Assembly: GCA_947498055.1 (NCBI GenBank)
Contig: CANMJA010000007.1
Coordinates: 93,966-157,965, forward strand
Source of the DNA: an uncultured Tenacibaculum sp.
GTDB lineage: Bacteria > Bacteroidota > Bacteroidia > Flavobacteriales > Flavobacteriaceae
Length of the DNA: 64,000 bases
Direction: 5' to 3'
Made by a program: the position numbers and the translations under genes
The notes under the pieces: generated by a model
What the model was told of the DNA's origin: nothing
What the model saw: the letters and a program-made list of their open reading frames with translations, nothing else
Database searches by the model: none
Shown: in pieces, positions 45,568 to 54,482 of the stretch
How the letters are laid out: each line of letters begins with the position of its first letter
Position numbering within the stretch: position 1 is the first letter of the stretch

Positions 45568-47034
45568 TTATAATGAAAACCAATTTTTAACTAATTCTGT
45601 TTCTACAGGAGTAGCAGAAACATGTGTATAATCATTTTTTATTGCATCATACTTATAATCTAAACTCCATACTTCAATATTAGACGATAATTCTTCTAAA
45701 GAGGTACATATAAAATGTATTTCTTTATTAGTAATTGTAGGATGTAAGGATAATCGTACCCAACCAGGTTTTTCTACGTTACAACCTTCTAATATTTTAC
45801 TTTCTATAGATTTAGAAGTTTTTCTATCTACATTTAATAAAAAATGGCCATAAGTACCAGCACATGAACACCCTCCTCTGGTTTGAATACCAAAACGATC
45901 ATTTAATAATTTAACCACTAAATTAAAATGATATTTTTCGAAATAAAAGGAAAAAATACTTAATCTATCTTTATGATTAGGCGCTAAAATTTGAACTCCA
46001 TCTAACTTTTCTAAACAACGAAATAGTATCTCATTAATTTCATCTTCTCTTTTCTTTACGTTATCTGTACCTATTTGTTCTTTTAATTGAATACATAAAG
46101 CTATTTTTATAGTTTGTAAAAAGGCAGGTGTTCCTCCATCTTCCCGTGTTTCTACATCATCTATATAATCATGTTCTCCCCAAGGATTTGTATATGTTAC
46201 TGTACCACCTCCAGGGTTATCAGGAATCATATTTTTATATAGTTTTTTATTAAAAATTAAAACCCCCGAACTTCCAGGGCCTCCTAAAAACTTATGCGGT
46301 GAAAAGAAAATAGCATCTAAATATTCATCCTCTTTTTTTGGGTGCATATCTATATCAACATAGGGTGCAGAACAAGCAAAATCTACAAAGCATAATCCAT
46401 TATATTTATGAATTAAAGCCGCTATTTTATGATATGCTGTTTTTATACCTGTTACATTAGAACCTGCAATAATAGAAGCTACTTTTATTGGACGTTCTTC
46501 GTATTTTTTAATTGTTTTTTCAAATGCCTCTAAGCAAACCAAACCTGCTTCATTACAAGGAACTACTTCTACATCTGCAATAGTTTCTAACCAAGATGTT
46601 TGATTAGAATGATGTTCCATATGGCTAACAAAAACGATCGGTTTCTTTTCTTCAGGAACTTGTGTGTTCTCTTTTAAGTTTTCAGATATTTTTAGTCCTA
46701 AAATACGTTGAAATTTATTTACAACTCCCGTCATTCCGGAACCTTCCGTAATTAAAACATCGTCTTTAGAAGCATTAACATGTTGCTTAATAATTTTTCT
46801 TGCTTCATGGTATGCCAGTGTCATTGCTGCACCTGTAGTAGAAGTTTCTGTATGCGTATTTGCTACAAAAGGGCCAAATTCATTTATTAATTTATCTTCA
46901 ATTGGACGGTATAAACGACCACTAGCTGTCCAATCTGTATAAACTATTTTTTTTTCTCCATAAGGAGTTGTAAAATTTTGGTCTATTCCTACTATATGCT
47001 TTCTAAATTGCTGAAAGTATTCCTCCAAGTTCAT
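45568..47034 (-). CDS. Class V aminotransferase (selenocysteine lyase / cysteine desulfurase-like)
   Basis: The frame extends up to 47109, but the ATG at 47034 is preferred because it begins MNLEEYFQQFRKHIVGID, the usual family start; the protein is then 488 residues. PLP motifs: THTETSTTGAAMT, EGSGMTGVVNKFQ, and the lysine in FFSPHKFLGGPGS. A cysteine follows in RGGCSCAGTYG, as in desulfurase-like enzymes. It may release sulfur from a Cys-like substrate, but the exact one is unknown. It precedes the M14 gene by one base. Confidence 0.88.
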   Translation of the reverse strand: MNLEEYFQQFRKHIVGIDQNFTTPYGEKKIVYTDWTASGRLYRPIEDKLINEFGPFVANTHTETSTTGAAMTLAYHEARKIIKQHVNASKDDVLITEGSGMTGVVNKFQRILGLKISENLKENTQVPEEKKPIVFVSHMEHHSNQTSWLETIADVEVVPCNEAGLVCLEAFEKTIKKYEERPIKVASIIAGSNVTGIKTAYHKIAALIHKYNGLCFVDFACSAPYVDIDMHPKKEDEYLDAIFFSPHKFLGGPGSSGVLIFNKKLYKNMIPDNPGGGTVTYTNPWGEHDYIDDVETREDGGTPAFLQTIKIALCIQLKEQIGTDNVKKREDEINEILFRCLEKLDGVQILAPNHKDRLSIFSFYFEKYHFNLVVKLLNDRFGIQTRGGCSCAGTYGHFLLNVDRKTSKSIESKILEGCNVEKPGWVRLSLHPTITNKEIHFICTSLEELSSNIEVWSLDYKYDAIKNDYTHVSATPVETELVKNWFSL

Positions 47035-47139
47035 GTAAATACATTTAAATAAAAAACGAATTTCTGTAAAATTATTTAATATACGTATTCTTTGTATGAT
47101 ATTTAACAATCCTACTAATTTAGTATGTTTTATAAGTAA

Positions 47140-47167
47140 AAGAAAACCCGCTAAAGCGGGCTTTCTT
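47140..47167 (-). terminator. Terminator at the end of the glmM-like gene
   Basis: Stem cccgc / gcggg with a 4-base loop and A-T pairs below (agaaa / tttct), followed on the minus strand by a T-rich run. Its upper strand abuts the stop codon. Confidence 0.85.
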
Positions 47168-48559
47168 TTATTTTATTATTGTCTTAATTTCATTTATAAA
47201 TCGTTCTGCTAAATCATCTGCTTTTTGTTGTGATTTTGCTTCAGTATATATTCTTATTATAGGTTCTGTATTCGACTTACGCAAATGAATCCATTCTTCT
47301 GTAAAATCAATTTTTACACCATCAATGGTAGTAACATCTTCTTTTTTATAAGTTTCTGCCATAGTAGATAAGATTTTATCTACATCTATTTTTGGAGTTA
47401 GTTGAATTTTATTTTTACTCATAAAATAACTAGGATAACTATCTCTTAACTCTTTACATGAAATTTTCTTATGTGCTAAATGAGATAAAAACAGTGCTAC
47501 TCCTACCAATGAATCTCTACCATAATGTGAAGCAGGATAAATAATACCTCCATTACCTTCTCCTCCAATTACTGTATTAGTATCTTTCATCATTTGTACT
47601 ACATTTACTTCTCCTACTGCACTAGCTGAATAAGTACCTCCATGAATTTCTGTAACGTCTCTTAAAGCTCTTGATGAAGATAAATTAGATACTGTATTTC
47701 CTCCTTTATTTTTTCCCAATACATAATCTGCACAAGCAACTAACGTATACTCTTCACCAAACATAGAACCATCTTCAGAAATTAATGCCAAACGATCTAC
47801 ATCTGGGTCAACCACAATTCCTAAATCAGCTTTCTTTTTTACAACTAACTCAGAAATATCTGTTAAATGTTCTTTTAAAGGTTCAGGGTTATGCGGGAAT
47901 TCTCCGTTAGGCTCACAGTACAATTCTATGCACTTTACACCTAACTCTTTTAATAAAGCTGGTATTGCAATTCCTCCTGTTGAGTTTACTCCATCAACTA
48001 CTACTTTAAATTTTGCTTTTTTTATTGCTTTTTTATCTACTAAATCAAGTTTTAAAACTTCTTTTATATGTTTCTTTATATAATTTTTCTTCTTTTTAAC
48101 TTTACCTAAATCATCTACATCTGCAAAATTAAAATCTTCTTTATCTGCAATTTCTAAAATTACCTTTCCGTCATCCCCATTTAAAAACTCTCCTTTTTCA
48201 TTTAACAATTTTAAAGCATTCCATTGTTTAGGATTATGTGAAGCAGTTAATATAATACCTCCATCTGCTTTTTCTATAGGAACTGCAATTTCTACAGTTG
48301 GTGTTGTTGATAGTCCTAAATCAATAACATTTATTCCTAATCCAATTAAAGTATCGGATACTAAACCACTAATCATTTTACCAGAAATACGAGCATCTCT
48401 ACCTATAATAATTGTAATTTTATCTTTGTCTGTATTTTTTCTCTTTATAAACGTACCATAAGCTGCTGCAAATTTAACTGCATCTATAGGTGTTAAATTA
48501 TCACCTGTACTTCCTCCAATTGTTCCTCGGATTCCTGATATCGATTTAATTAATGTCAT
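47168..48559 (-). CDS. glmM: Phosphoglucosamine/phosphohexo-mutase (GlmM-like)
   Basis: The frame opens at 48583, but the ATG at 48559 is chosen: a promoter -7 box (48581-48588) lies on top of the earlier ATG. The product is 463 residues. Motifs: TLIKSISGIRGTIGG, phosphoserine loop TASHNPKQWN, Mg loop DPDVDRLAL, sugar-binding GEGNGGII and the phosphate loop RKSNTEPIIRIYTEA. It interconverts glucosamine-6-P and glucosamine-1-P for peptidoglycan and LPS; the phosphomannomutase alternative is possible. Confidence 0.88.
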   Translation of the reverse strand: MTLIKSISGIRGTIGGSTGDNLTPIDAVKFAAAYGTFIKRKNTDKDKITIIIGRDARISGKMISGLVSDTLIGLGINVIDLGLSTTPTVEIAVPIEKADGGIILTASHNPKQWNALKLLNEKGEFLNGDDGKVILEIADKEDFNFADVDDLGKVKKKKNYIKKHIKEVLKLDLVDKKAIKKAKFKVVVDGVNSTGGIAIPALLKELGVKCIELYCEPNGEFPHNPEPLKEHLTDISELVVKKKADLGIVVDPDVDRLALISEDGSMFGEEYTLVACADYVLGKNKGGNTVSNLSSSRALRDVTEIHGGTYSASAVGEVNVVQMMKDTNTVIGGEGNGGIIYPASHYGRDSLVGVALFLSHLAHKKISCKELRDSYPSYFMSKNKIQLTPKIDVDKILSTMAETYKKEDVTTIDGVKIDFTEEWIHLRKSNTEPIIRIYTEAKSQQKADDLAERFINEIKTIIK

Positions 48560-48580
48560 CTTTTCTTTTTTGATTGAGAG

Positions 48581-48588
48581 CAAATATA
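48581..48588 (-). promoter_or_regulatory. -7 box of the glmM-like gene
   Basis: Minus-strand TATATTTG followed by C, 22 bases above the chosen ATG. It overlaps an upstream in-frame ATG, which therefore cannot be in the mRNA. Confidence 0.6.
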
Positions 48589-48716
48589 ATCATCTAATTT
48601 TATACCTAAAAAATCATCTATTTAACTAATATTAAATCTACTTTATAATTTTACTTGTTATTCTAGTAATTAAAAGCATAATTCATCTTAATAATTATTT
48701 TTAAAAAATAAAAAAG

Positions 48717-48730
48717 ACAGACTTGTCTGT
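48717..48730. promoter_or_regulatory. TetR operator copy 1
   Basis: ACAGAC TT GTCTGT, arms of 6 bp, overlapping the -33 TTG of the TetR promoter. The same 14 bases occur again at 49338-49351, ahead of the SDR gene. Confidence 0.85.
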
Positions 48731-48753
48731 TTTAAATATTATGTATATATTTG
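48723..48753 (+). promoter_or_regulatory. Promoter of the TetR gene
   Basis: -33 TTG (48723-48725), 20-base spacer, -7 TATATTTG (48746-48753). Only four bases lie before the GTG at 48758, implying a leaderless mRNA. The operator covers the -33 element, giving autorepression. Confidence 0.8.
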
Positions 48754-48757
48754 CACT

Positions 48758-49318
48758 GTGAAACAATCGAAGACAAAACAGCATATAACAGAAATAGCCT
48801 CTGCTTTATTTTATAAAAATGGCTATAACTCTACAGGTATTAATGAAATAATTGCTGAAGCTGAAATTGCTAAAGCAACATTGTATAATCATTTTAAATC
48901 TAAAGAAGATATCTGTTTGGCTTATTTAAAATTTAAAAATTATACTTTTACTAGTAACATTGAATTATTTTGTAATTCAAAAGAAAAGGGTAAAGAACAA
49001 ATTTTTGCTATTTTCGATTTCTTAAAGTCTTTTTTTAAAGAAAAGGATTTTAATGGTTGTTGGTGTATTAAAACTATCTCTGAAATACCAATAGATGATA
49101 CTAGAATAAGAAATGAAATTCAATTACAAAAAAGGCAACTAATTACCTTTTTTAAAGAGTTAATTAGTAAAAACATTTCTTCTATATCAGATTTAGAATC
49201 TGAAACATTATCAAAACAGATATATCTACTTTACGAAGGAGCTGTTTCAGAAAGCCATTTACATCAAAATGATTGGCCTATTATAGAAGCAAAAAAATTA
49301 TGTAAAAAAATTATTTAA
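48758..49318 (+). CDS. TetR/AcrR-family repressor
   Basis: 186 residues from a GTG start. The N-terminal helix-turn-helix is typical: KQHITEIASALFYKNGYNST, AEAEIAKATLYNHFKSKEDI. The C-terminal ligand domain holds NGCWCIKT. A matching dyad lies over its promoter and again upstream of the SDR gene, so it probably represses itself and the SDR-AhpD-like pair. TetR proteins of this group often respond to reactive electrophiles. Confidence 0.93.
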   Translation: MKQSKTKQHITEIASALFYKNGYNSTGINEIIAEAEIAKATLYNHFKSKEDICLAYLKFKNYTFTSNIELFCNSKEKGKEQIFAIFDFLKSFFKEKDFNGCWCIKTISEIPIDDTRIRNEIQLQKRQLITFFKELISKNISSISDLESETLSKQIYLLYEGAVSESHLHQNDWPIIEAKKLCKKII

Positions 49319-49337
49319 TTTTTTTACACATCAAAAG

Positions 49338-49351
49338 ACAGACTTGTCTGT
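49338..49351. promoter_or_regulatory. TetR operator copy 2
   Basis: Identical to the copy at 48717-48730 over all 14 bases, and the flanks also share AAAAG on the left and T on the right. It is placed 38 bases before the SDR start codon. Confidence 0.85.
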
Positions 49352-49388
49352 TCTTTATAAATATTAATAATTATAAAATTCAAAAAAA

Positions 49389-50135
49389 ATGAGTGATTTT
49401 AAAAACAAAGTAGCCATTATTGTAGGTGGTACAAGCGGAATTGGTAATGCAACAGCGAATCAATTATTAAATGATGGTGCAATTGTGCATATAGTAGGTA
49501 GAAGTACAGAAAAAGTTTCTGATAGTAGTAATTTACATAAACATAAAGTTGATATTACAAATATTGATGAGGTTACTAGTTTAATTAATACTATTTCTTC
49601 TTTAGAAAAAGTGGATTACTTAGTAAATGCTTCTGGTATTTTTGGTCCAAAACCATTTTTAGATCATACTGTAGAAGATTATGATTCTTATTTAGATTTA
49701 AACAGAGGTTTCTTTTTTATTACACAAGCAGTAGCTAAAAAAATGAAAGAAAACAACAGTGGTTCTATAGTAAACGTAGGTTCTATGTGGGCAAAGCAAG
49801 CAGTTAAAGCAACACCTTCTTCTGCGTATTCTATGCAAAAAGCTGGTTTACACTCTTTAACACAACATTTAGCTATGGAATTAGCTGATTTTGGTATTCG
49901 TGTAAATGCAGTTTCACCTGCTGTAGTAGCAACTCCTGTTTATCATGGTGTATTTGGTGGTAAAGAAGAAGCTGAAAATGCTTTAAAATCGTTTGATGCG
50001 TTTCACCCAATTGGAAGAAATGGTTTAGCAGATGATGTAGCTAATAGTATTACTTTCTTATTATCAGATAAATCTTCTTGGGTTACTGGTGCTATTTGGG
50101 ATGTTGATGGTGGTGTAATAGCTGGTCGTAACTAA
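49389..50135 (+). CDS. Short-chain dehydrogenase/reductase
   Basis: 248 residues. Rossmann motif [10 protein letters not shown] (about 14-23), NASGIFG (about 80-86), catalytic Ser (VGSMWAKQ) and YSMQK with Tyr/Lys, then [11 protein letters not shown] for the substrate loop and DGGVIAG at the end. It reduces or oxidises a carbonyl/alcohol with NAD(P). The substrate is unknown. It is under the second TetR operator and 26 bases before the AhpD-like gene. Confidence 0.94.
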   Translation: MSDFKNKVAIIVGGTSGIGNATANQLLNDGAIVHIVGRSTEKVSDSSNLHKHKVDITNIDEVTSLINTISSLEKVDYLVNASGIFGPKPFLDHTVEDYDSYLDLNRGFFFITQAVAKKMKENNSGSIVNVGSMWAKQAVKATPSSAYSMQKAGLHSLTQHLAMELADFGIRVNAVSPAVVATPVYHGVFGGKEEAENALKSFDAFHPIGRNGLADDVANSITFLLSDKSSWVTGAIWDVDGGVIAGRN

Positions 50136-50161
50136 TTTTAATTATTTAAAATATTTTTAAA

Positions 50162-50470
50162 ATGCATTTCAATTTAAAAGATTTATTTACCAAACTAGGA
50201 AGTTTAGGTAAAAAAGCTCCGAAATCGATGACAACTTTTCAAGAATTTGATAAAGCTGCAATGGAAGATGGTGCCATACCTGCAAAATATAAAGAGTTAA
50301 TTGCTTTAGGTGTAGCCCTAACAACACAATGTGTTTATTGTTTAGAAATACATAAAGAAAAAGCGATAAAAGCAGGTGCTACAGAAGAAGAGTTAGCTGA
50401 AGTAACTTTTGTTGCTGCTGCTTTAAGAGCTGGTGCTGCGGTAACACATGGTACACATATTTTAAAATAA
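50162..50470 (+). CDS. AhpD-like carboxymuconolactone decarboxylase family protein
   Basis: 102 residues, one CMD domain. A redox CxxC is present (TTQCVYCLEIHKEKAIKAG, about 57-75), with a downstream His in GTHIL, the AhpD arrangement. Such proteins act as alkylhydroperoxide reductants or metabolise small electrophiles. It shares the operon with the SDR gene and ends at a hairpin terminator. Confidence 0.92.
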   Translation: MHFNLKDLFTKLGSLGKKAPKSMTTFQEFDKAAMEDGAIPAKYKELIALGVALTTQCVYCLEIHKEKAIKAGATEEELAEVTFVAAALRAGAAVTHGTHILK

Positions 50471-50495
50471 GCATTTATATATTTATTCATTCTAA

Positions 50496-50531
50496 AAAAG
50501 GTTAGGTTGTATTTTAAACACCTAACCTTTT
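50496..50531 (+). terminator. Terminator after the AhpD-like gene
   Basis: Stem aaaaggttaggt / acctaaccttt with a 12-base loop ending in a U run. The next gene's start (50546) lies only 15 bases downstream. Confidence 0.85.
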
Positions 50532-50545
50532 ATATATTTAGTTTT

Positions 50546-51598
50546 ATGAAAAAAAAAATAGTAATTATTGGTGGAGGGCTTTCTGGTATTCTAACCGGTT
50601 ATTTATTAAAAAAGCAAAATTATTCGGTACAAATTATTGAAGCGAATAATAGATTAGGTGGACGAATATATACTCGTAATATAAACAACACTAAAGTAGA
50701 AATGGGAGCTACTTGGTTATGGAAATATAATTCAGAATTAATTAACCTTTGTAAGGAGTTAAATATTGAACTATACACTCAAAACATGGAAGGTTACGCT
50801 TTATTTGAAGCAATGAACGCTAACCATCCTCAAAAATTTGAGCTTCCTAAAAATCAAGAAATTAGTTATCGAATTTCTAACGGAACAAGTAGTTTAATTG
50901 AAAAAATTTCTAATAAATTTGACGATAACGAAATTTTATTAAATGAAAAAGTTACCGAAATAATTGAAGTTAATAATAAGGTAACTATTATTACAGATAA
51001 AGCAGAATATTCGAGTGAATATGTGATAACTACCATACCTCCTAATCTTTTAATTAATACTGTAAAATTTACTCCTTCTCTACCTTCAAATTTAATTACA
51101 GTAGCAAAAAACACGCATACATGGATGAAAGATTCAATAAAATTTGCAGTTGTTTTTAAAAAACCTTTTTGGAAAGATCATAAGTTATCTGGTGTTGGTT
51201 TTAGTCACGTAGGTCCCTTTTCAGAATTGTACGATCATTCTAATAAAAATAATTCTAGCTTTGCTTTAATGGGGTTTATAAATTCTAATTTATATAGTAT
51301 TGACAAAAAGGATAGAGAAGAAAAAATTATAAAACAATTAATTAAGTTCTTTGGAGATGAAGTAAAAGACTATATATCTTATGAAGAAGAGGTATGGAGA
51401 TTGGCTCCTTTTACAAATTTTATAGATAATAGTTATATAATGCCACATCAAAACAATGGGCATTCGTTATATCAAAAATCTTATTTAAACAACAAGTTAC
51501 ATATTTCTGGTACAGAAACTTCTACTTCTTTTGGTGGTTATATGGAAGGTGCTGTTATAAGAGCCAAAGAAATTGCTTTAATTCTTAAAAATAATTAA
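50546..51598 (+). CDS. FAD-dependent amine oxidase/oxidoreductase
   Basis: The frame is open from an upstream ATG at 50507, but that ATG is within the terminator stem; the ATG at 50546 (MKKKIVIIGGGLSGI) starts the dinucleotide-binding fold directly. The product is 350 residues. Motifs: GGGLSGILTGYLLKK and IEANNRLGGRIYT at the N-terminus and SGTETSTSFGGYMEGAV (FAD-binding) at the C-terminus. It belongs to the monoamine oxidase/protoporphyrinogen oxidase fold; the amine substrate is unknown. A -7-like TATATTTA at 50533-50540 lies just before the ATG. Confidence 0.92.
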   Translation: MKKKIVIIGGGLSGILTGYLLKKQNYSVQIIEANNRLGGRIYTRNINNTKVEMGATWLWKYNSELINLCKELNIELYTQNMEGYALFEAMNANHPQKFELPKNQEISYRISNGTSSLIEKISNKFDDNEILLNEKVTEIIEVNNKVTIITDKAEYSSEYVITTIPPNLLINTVKFTPSLPSNLITVAKNTHTWMKDSIKFAVVFKKPFWKDHKLSGVGFSHVGPFSELYDHSNKNNSSFALMGFINSNLYSIDKKDREEKIIKQLIKFFGDEVKDYISYEEEVWRLAPFTNFIDNSYIMPHQNNGHSLYQKSYLNNKLHISGTETSTSFGGYMEGAVIRAKEIALILKNN

Positions 51599-51631
51599 TC
51601 CGTTTCTTTTAAAAAAGAAACGGATTAATTA
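51592..51631 (+). terminator. Terminator after the amine-oxidase gene
   Basis: Long stem taattaatccgtttctt / aagaaacggattaatta (17 bp, short A/T loop) that includes the stop codon. Only a short U run follows. Confidence 0.75.
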
Positions 51632-51962
51632 TAACATTTACGGAATTTAATTTCATACAAATGTTTTTATCATTTTAGAGTGCAATTTATCCGTCATAAA
51701 ATGAATACTAATTTTATAATTCGACTATCACTCAGCAGAACTATCTAAAAATCACAAAACTGTTTTCGATACATTTTTCATTCCGATTTTAACTTCACAA
51801 AATCTCTATAAAAAAATTATTGATAACAATCTTTTATAACATCCATTATCAAAATGGTTAAAAATCTCATTTATTACTATTTATCTCTCCTTTGCTTTGA
51901 TGCAAAGGAGCAAAAATGAAGATAAACGATAAAATTTTAATCGTAAGTACTAGTATTCGTTT
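51599..51962. other. Intergenic region with one strong hairpin
   Basis: 364 bases, no convincing gene or RNA. It holds the 3' arm of the preceding terminator and a 9-bp hairpin at 51887-51910. The rest is AT-rich with no seen structure. Confidence 0.6.
51887..51910. repeat. Hairpin CTCCTTTGC/GCAAAGGAG
   Basis: Perfect 9-bp stem, 6-base loop (tttgat), GC-richer than its surroundings. No second copy was seen in this window. It resembles short palindromic elements scattered in flavobacterial spacers, by memory only. Confidence 0.7.
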
Positions 51963-54395
51963 TTATTTCAACTTCTCTAAATTTTGATTAATGAAGTGAA
52001 TTGCATTCTCTTTATTCTCTATAAAACTTTTAATTAACTTTTCTACAAGACTAGCTTTCTCTAAGTTTTCTTCATTGTTTTCAAAATAAAGTACACAAAA
52101 ATTATCTCCATCTAATTCAAATTTCAAATATTTTAGTAATTCTGGTTCTTGATTTTTTATGTAGTTAAAAATAACGCGCTCCCATTCATATAATTTCATA
52201 TAAAAATCTTCGTGTTCTTCTTCTATTAATTTAGATATTTCAGCTACTTTATCTTTATCAATATTTAAAACAACACTAATATAATTATCTGTATGGTATG
52301 TTCTTACAAACTCAGCTTCTATAACTTTAGCTTCTTCATATTTTTCATAAACTTCATCTGCTAAAGCATTTTTTTCTACTCCTTTTAAAGCTTTAAATTT
52401 ATTTAATAACCAAGAACTACGTTCTTTATCATCTTCTTCTGTCTCTTCTAAGTATTTTAAAGCTTCTTCATAATTTTCAAGAGCTATATAAGCCTCTATT
52501 TTCAGCAATTGAAAAGGATATTTTTCTATTTTATAATTTGTTAAAATAGATTTTATTTCTTGGTAATTTTCTTCCTTTTTAAGATCGAGAAGTAAATGAT
52601 ATAAATCTAATTCTCTTTTTCTATCTATTGCATTTTCGATACTTTCATAAACTTCTTTTAAATAAACAATCTCATCTTTAGTAACATAAGAATCTTCTAT
52701 TGTGTTATGTAAATGAAAAACTTTATCAAAAGATTCTAATGCTTCCTTGTATCTATCCATACTATCATAAATAAAAGCTTTTTGAATCCAAGCAGGTGCA
52801 TAGGCATCTTTTAAAGAGATTGAGGTAAGAATTGTTTGTAAAGCATTTTCGTAATCAGAGATGGAGTTATAAGCATATGATAATCTATAATACCATTTAT
52901 AGTCGTTTTTACCTTCTTCTTCAAAAGTGAGCATTTCTTCTATAGCTTCTTTAAAAAGTCCGAAATTATTTAATGCTCTACAATATAAGGCAGATACTTC
53001 ATAATCTAATGTACCTGCATTTCTACATGCTTCAATTATTTCTTGATTTTTATCTATGTCGTGCCAACTCTCTAATTGTGCTATAAAAGCTTCTCTATTT
53101 TCAGTGATATCTATAACTTTCTTTTCATTTTCAATTCCTAACAGATATACATTATCTGGATAAATAGTATATTCTTTGGTATATAGAATCCAATCTGTAA
53201 TTAAACTCTCTTTAAATTGAAATTGATCTCCTTCATTTAATCTTTCAATATAATAAGGCTGGTTTAATAATACACCTGTAAACGTATTTTTAGTTATATC
53301 TACTAATTCAAACCACAGATGCTCCGTATTAAAACCGTTTTCTTCATCTTTATGCTCTTCATCAACTTCTATACCTACTTTAATTAGTATTTTATTTTCT
53401 CTTTTAAAAGCATTGTCATACACATAATCGATTCGTTCTGTTGCCAAACTCTTCATTCTCTCTGTTTCTTTGTTACTGATAAAGAATAACGGATTTTCTT
53501 TTAAATGAGTAATTATTTCATTTACATGTGTTAGTTTTTTATTCTTATAATCTTCTTCCGATGCATATAAAAACAAAACTCCAGTAGGGGCATCATGTCC
53601 TACTCTATCTTCAAAAGTAGCTCCTAAACAATTAAAATCTTCCATGGTATCTTCCCATTTTTTCCAAGTAATTACGATATCATGACCTAAAAAAATAGGT
53701 TCTAATTCTTTCTCTACTAAATTATTATCTATTCCTTTAATTGCTAGAGTTTCAATAATATTACTTACAGCTCTATACCCATCTTCTTCTTCTTGTGCAT
53801 TTAATACCTCAAGCTCTATACTTCCACATCTGTTTAACCCATGAGTGTGTAACCAAACATCGTTATTATCCCCAGAAACAGCATGAATTCTGTATAAATA
53901 AGAAGGTGGTGGTGGAATTTCAGAAGCAGCACATAATTTAGACCATTTACCAGATAAAATACTTAAAGAACTATGATCTATAATACTTGATAAGTTAGGT
54001 AGTATAGCGCATAAAATTTTTATTTGTACATGAAATGACAACAAATTATCTTCTCTAAAATGAGTTCTTATAGTAATACCCATTCTAGCATTTCTTAATC
54101 TTTCACTTTCTATATCTGTTAATTGATGTGATAAATTAAATAAATGATTTACATTTACTTCGTCTATAGATAAGTGATAATTATATGTTTCTTCTTTATA
54201 AACTAAACTTAAAATAGCTTCGTCTGTACCTTGTTTTGTTTCTATTTGAATATCCTCAAAATCGTTAAAAAACTCCAATCGCCCCAAAATAGATTGTATA
54301 TTAACAAAAGCATCACTAGAGGCTACTCCTTGTAATACCGAGTTTGTTTTATAATTAGAATCGTCAAAAAAGTTTTGATATGCTTGAATGTTCAT
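51963..54395 (-). CDS. Large DUF4026/DUF2314 protein with C-terminal TPR repeats
   Basis: 810 residues, no signal peptide or membrane segment. The N-terminal half (about 60-290, HTHGLNRCGSIELEVL) resembles DUF4026. A DUF2314 domain follows (about 350-430): HLWFELVDI, FTGVLLNQPYYIERLNEGD, FKESLITDWIL. Residues 470-690 hold TPR-like helical repeats (YRLSYAYNSISDYENALQTI, AYAPAWIQKAFIYDSMDRYK). It is probably a cytoplasmic scaffold or regulatory protein; the function of both DUFs is unknown. It stands alone. Confidence 0.75.
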   Translation of the reverse strand: MNIQAYQNFFDDSNYKTNSVLQGVASSDAFVNIQSILGRLEFFNDFEDIQIETKQGTDEAILSLVYKEETYNYHLSIDEVNVNHLFNLSHQLTDIESERLRNARMGITIRTHFREDNLLSFHVQIKILCAILPNLSSIIDHSSLSILSGKWSKLCAASEIPPPPSYLYRIHAVSGDNNDVWLHTHGLNRCGSIELEVLNAQEEEDGYRAVSNIIETLAIKGIDNNLVEKELEPIFLGHDIVITWKKWEDTMEDFNCLGATFEDRVGHDAPTGVLFLYASEEDYKNKKLTHVNEIITHLKENPLFFISNKETERMKSLATERIDYVYDNAFKRENKILIKVGIEVDEEHKDEENGFNTEHLWFELVDITKNTFTGVLLNQPYYIERLNEGDQFQFKESLITDWILYTKEYTIYPDNVYLLGIENEKKVIDITENREAFIAQLESWHDIDKNQEIIEACRNAGTLDYEVSALYCRALNNFGLFKEAIEEMLTFEEEGKNDYKWYYRLSYAYNSISDYENALQTILTSISLKDAYAPAWIQKAFIYDSMDRYKEALESFDKVFHLHNTIEDSYVTKDEIVYLKEVYESIENAIDRKRELDLYHLLLDLKKEENYQEIKSILTNYKIEKYPFQLLKIEAYIALENYEEALKYLEETEEDDKERSSWLLNKFKALKGVEKNALADEVYEKYEEAKVIEAEFVRTYHTDNYISVVLNIDKDKVAEISKLIEEEHEDFYMKLYEWERVIFNYIKNQEPELLKYLKFELDGDNFCVLYFENNEENLEKASLVEKLIKSFIENKENAIHFINQNLEKLK

Positions 54396-54482
54396 AGTGC
54401 TTTTAATTTTTAATGCTTTTTTATTTTTAAATATTATAAAACTTTAATTTGATCATTAACCATTTTTAATCCTAATTCAATA

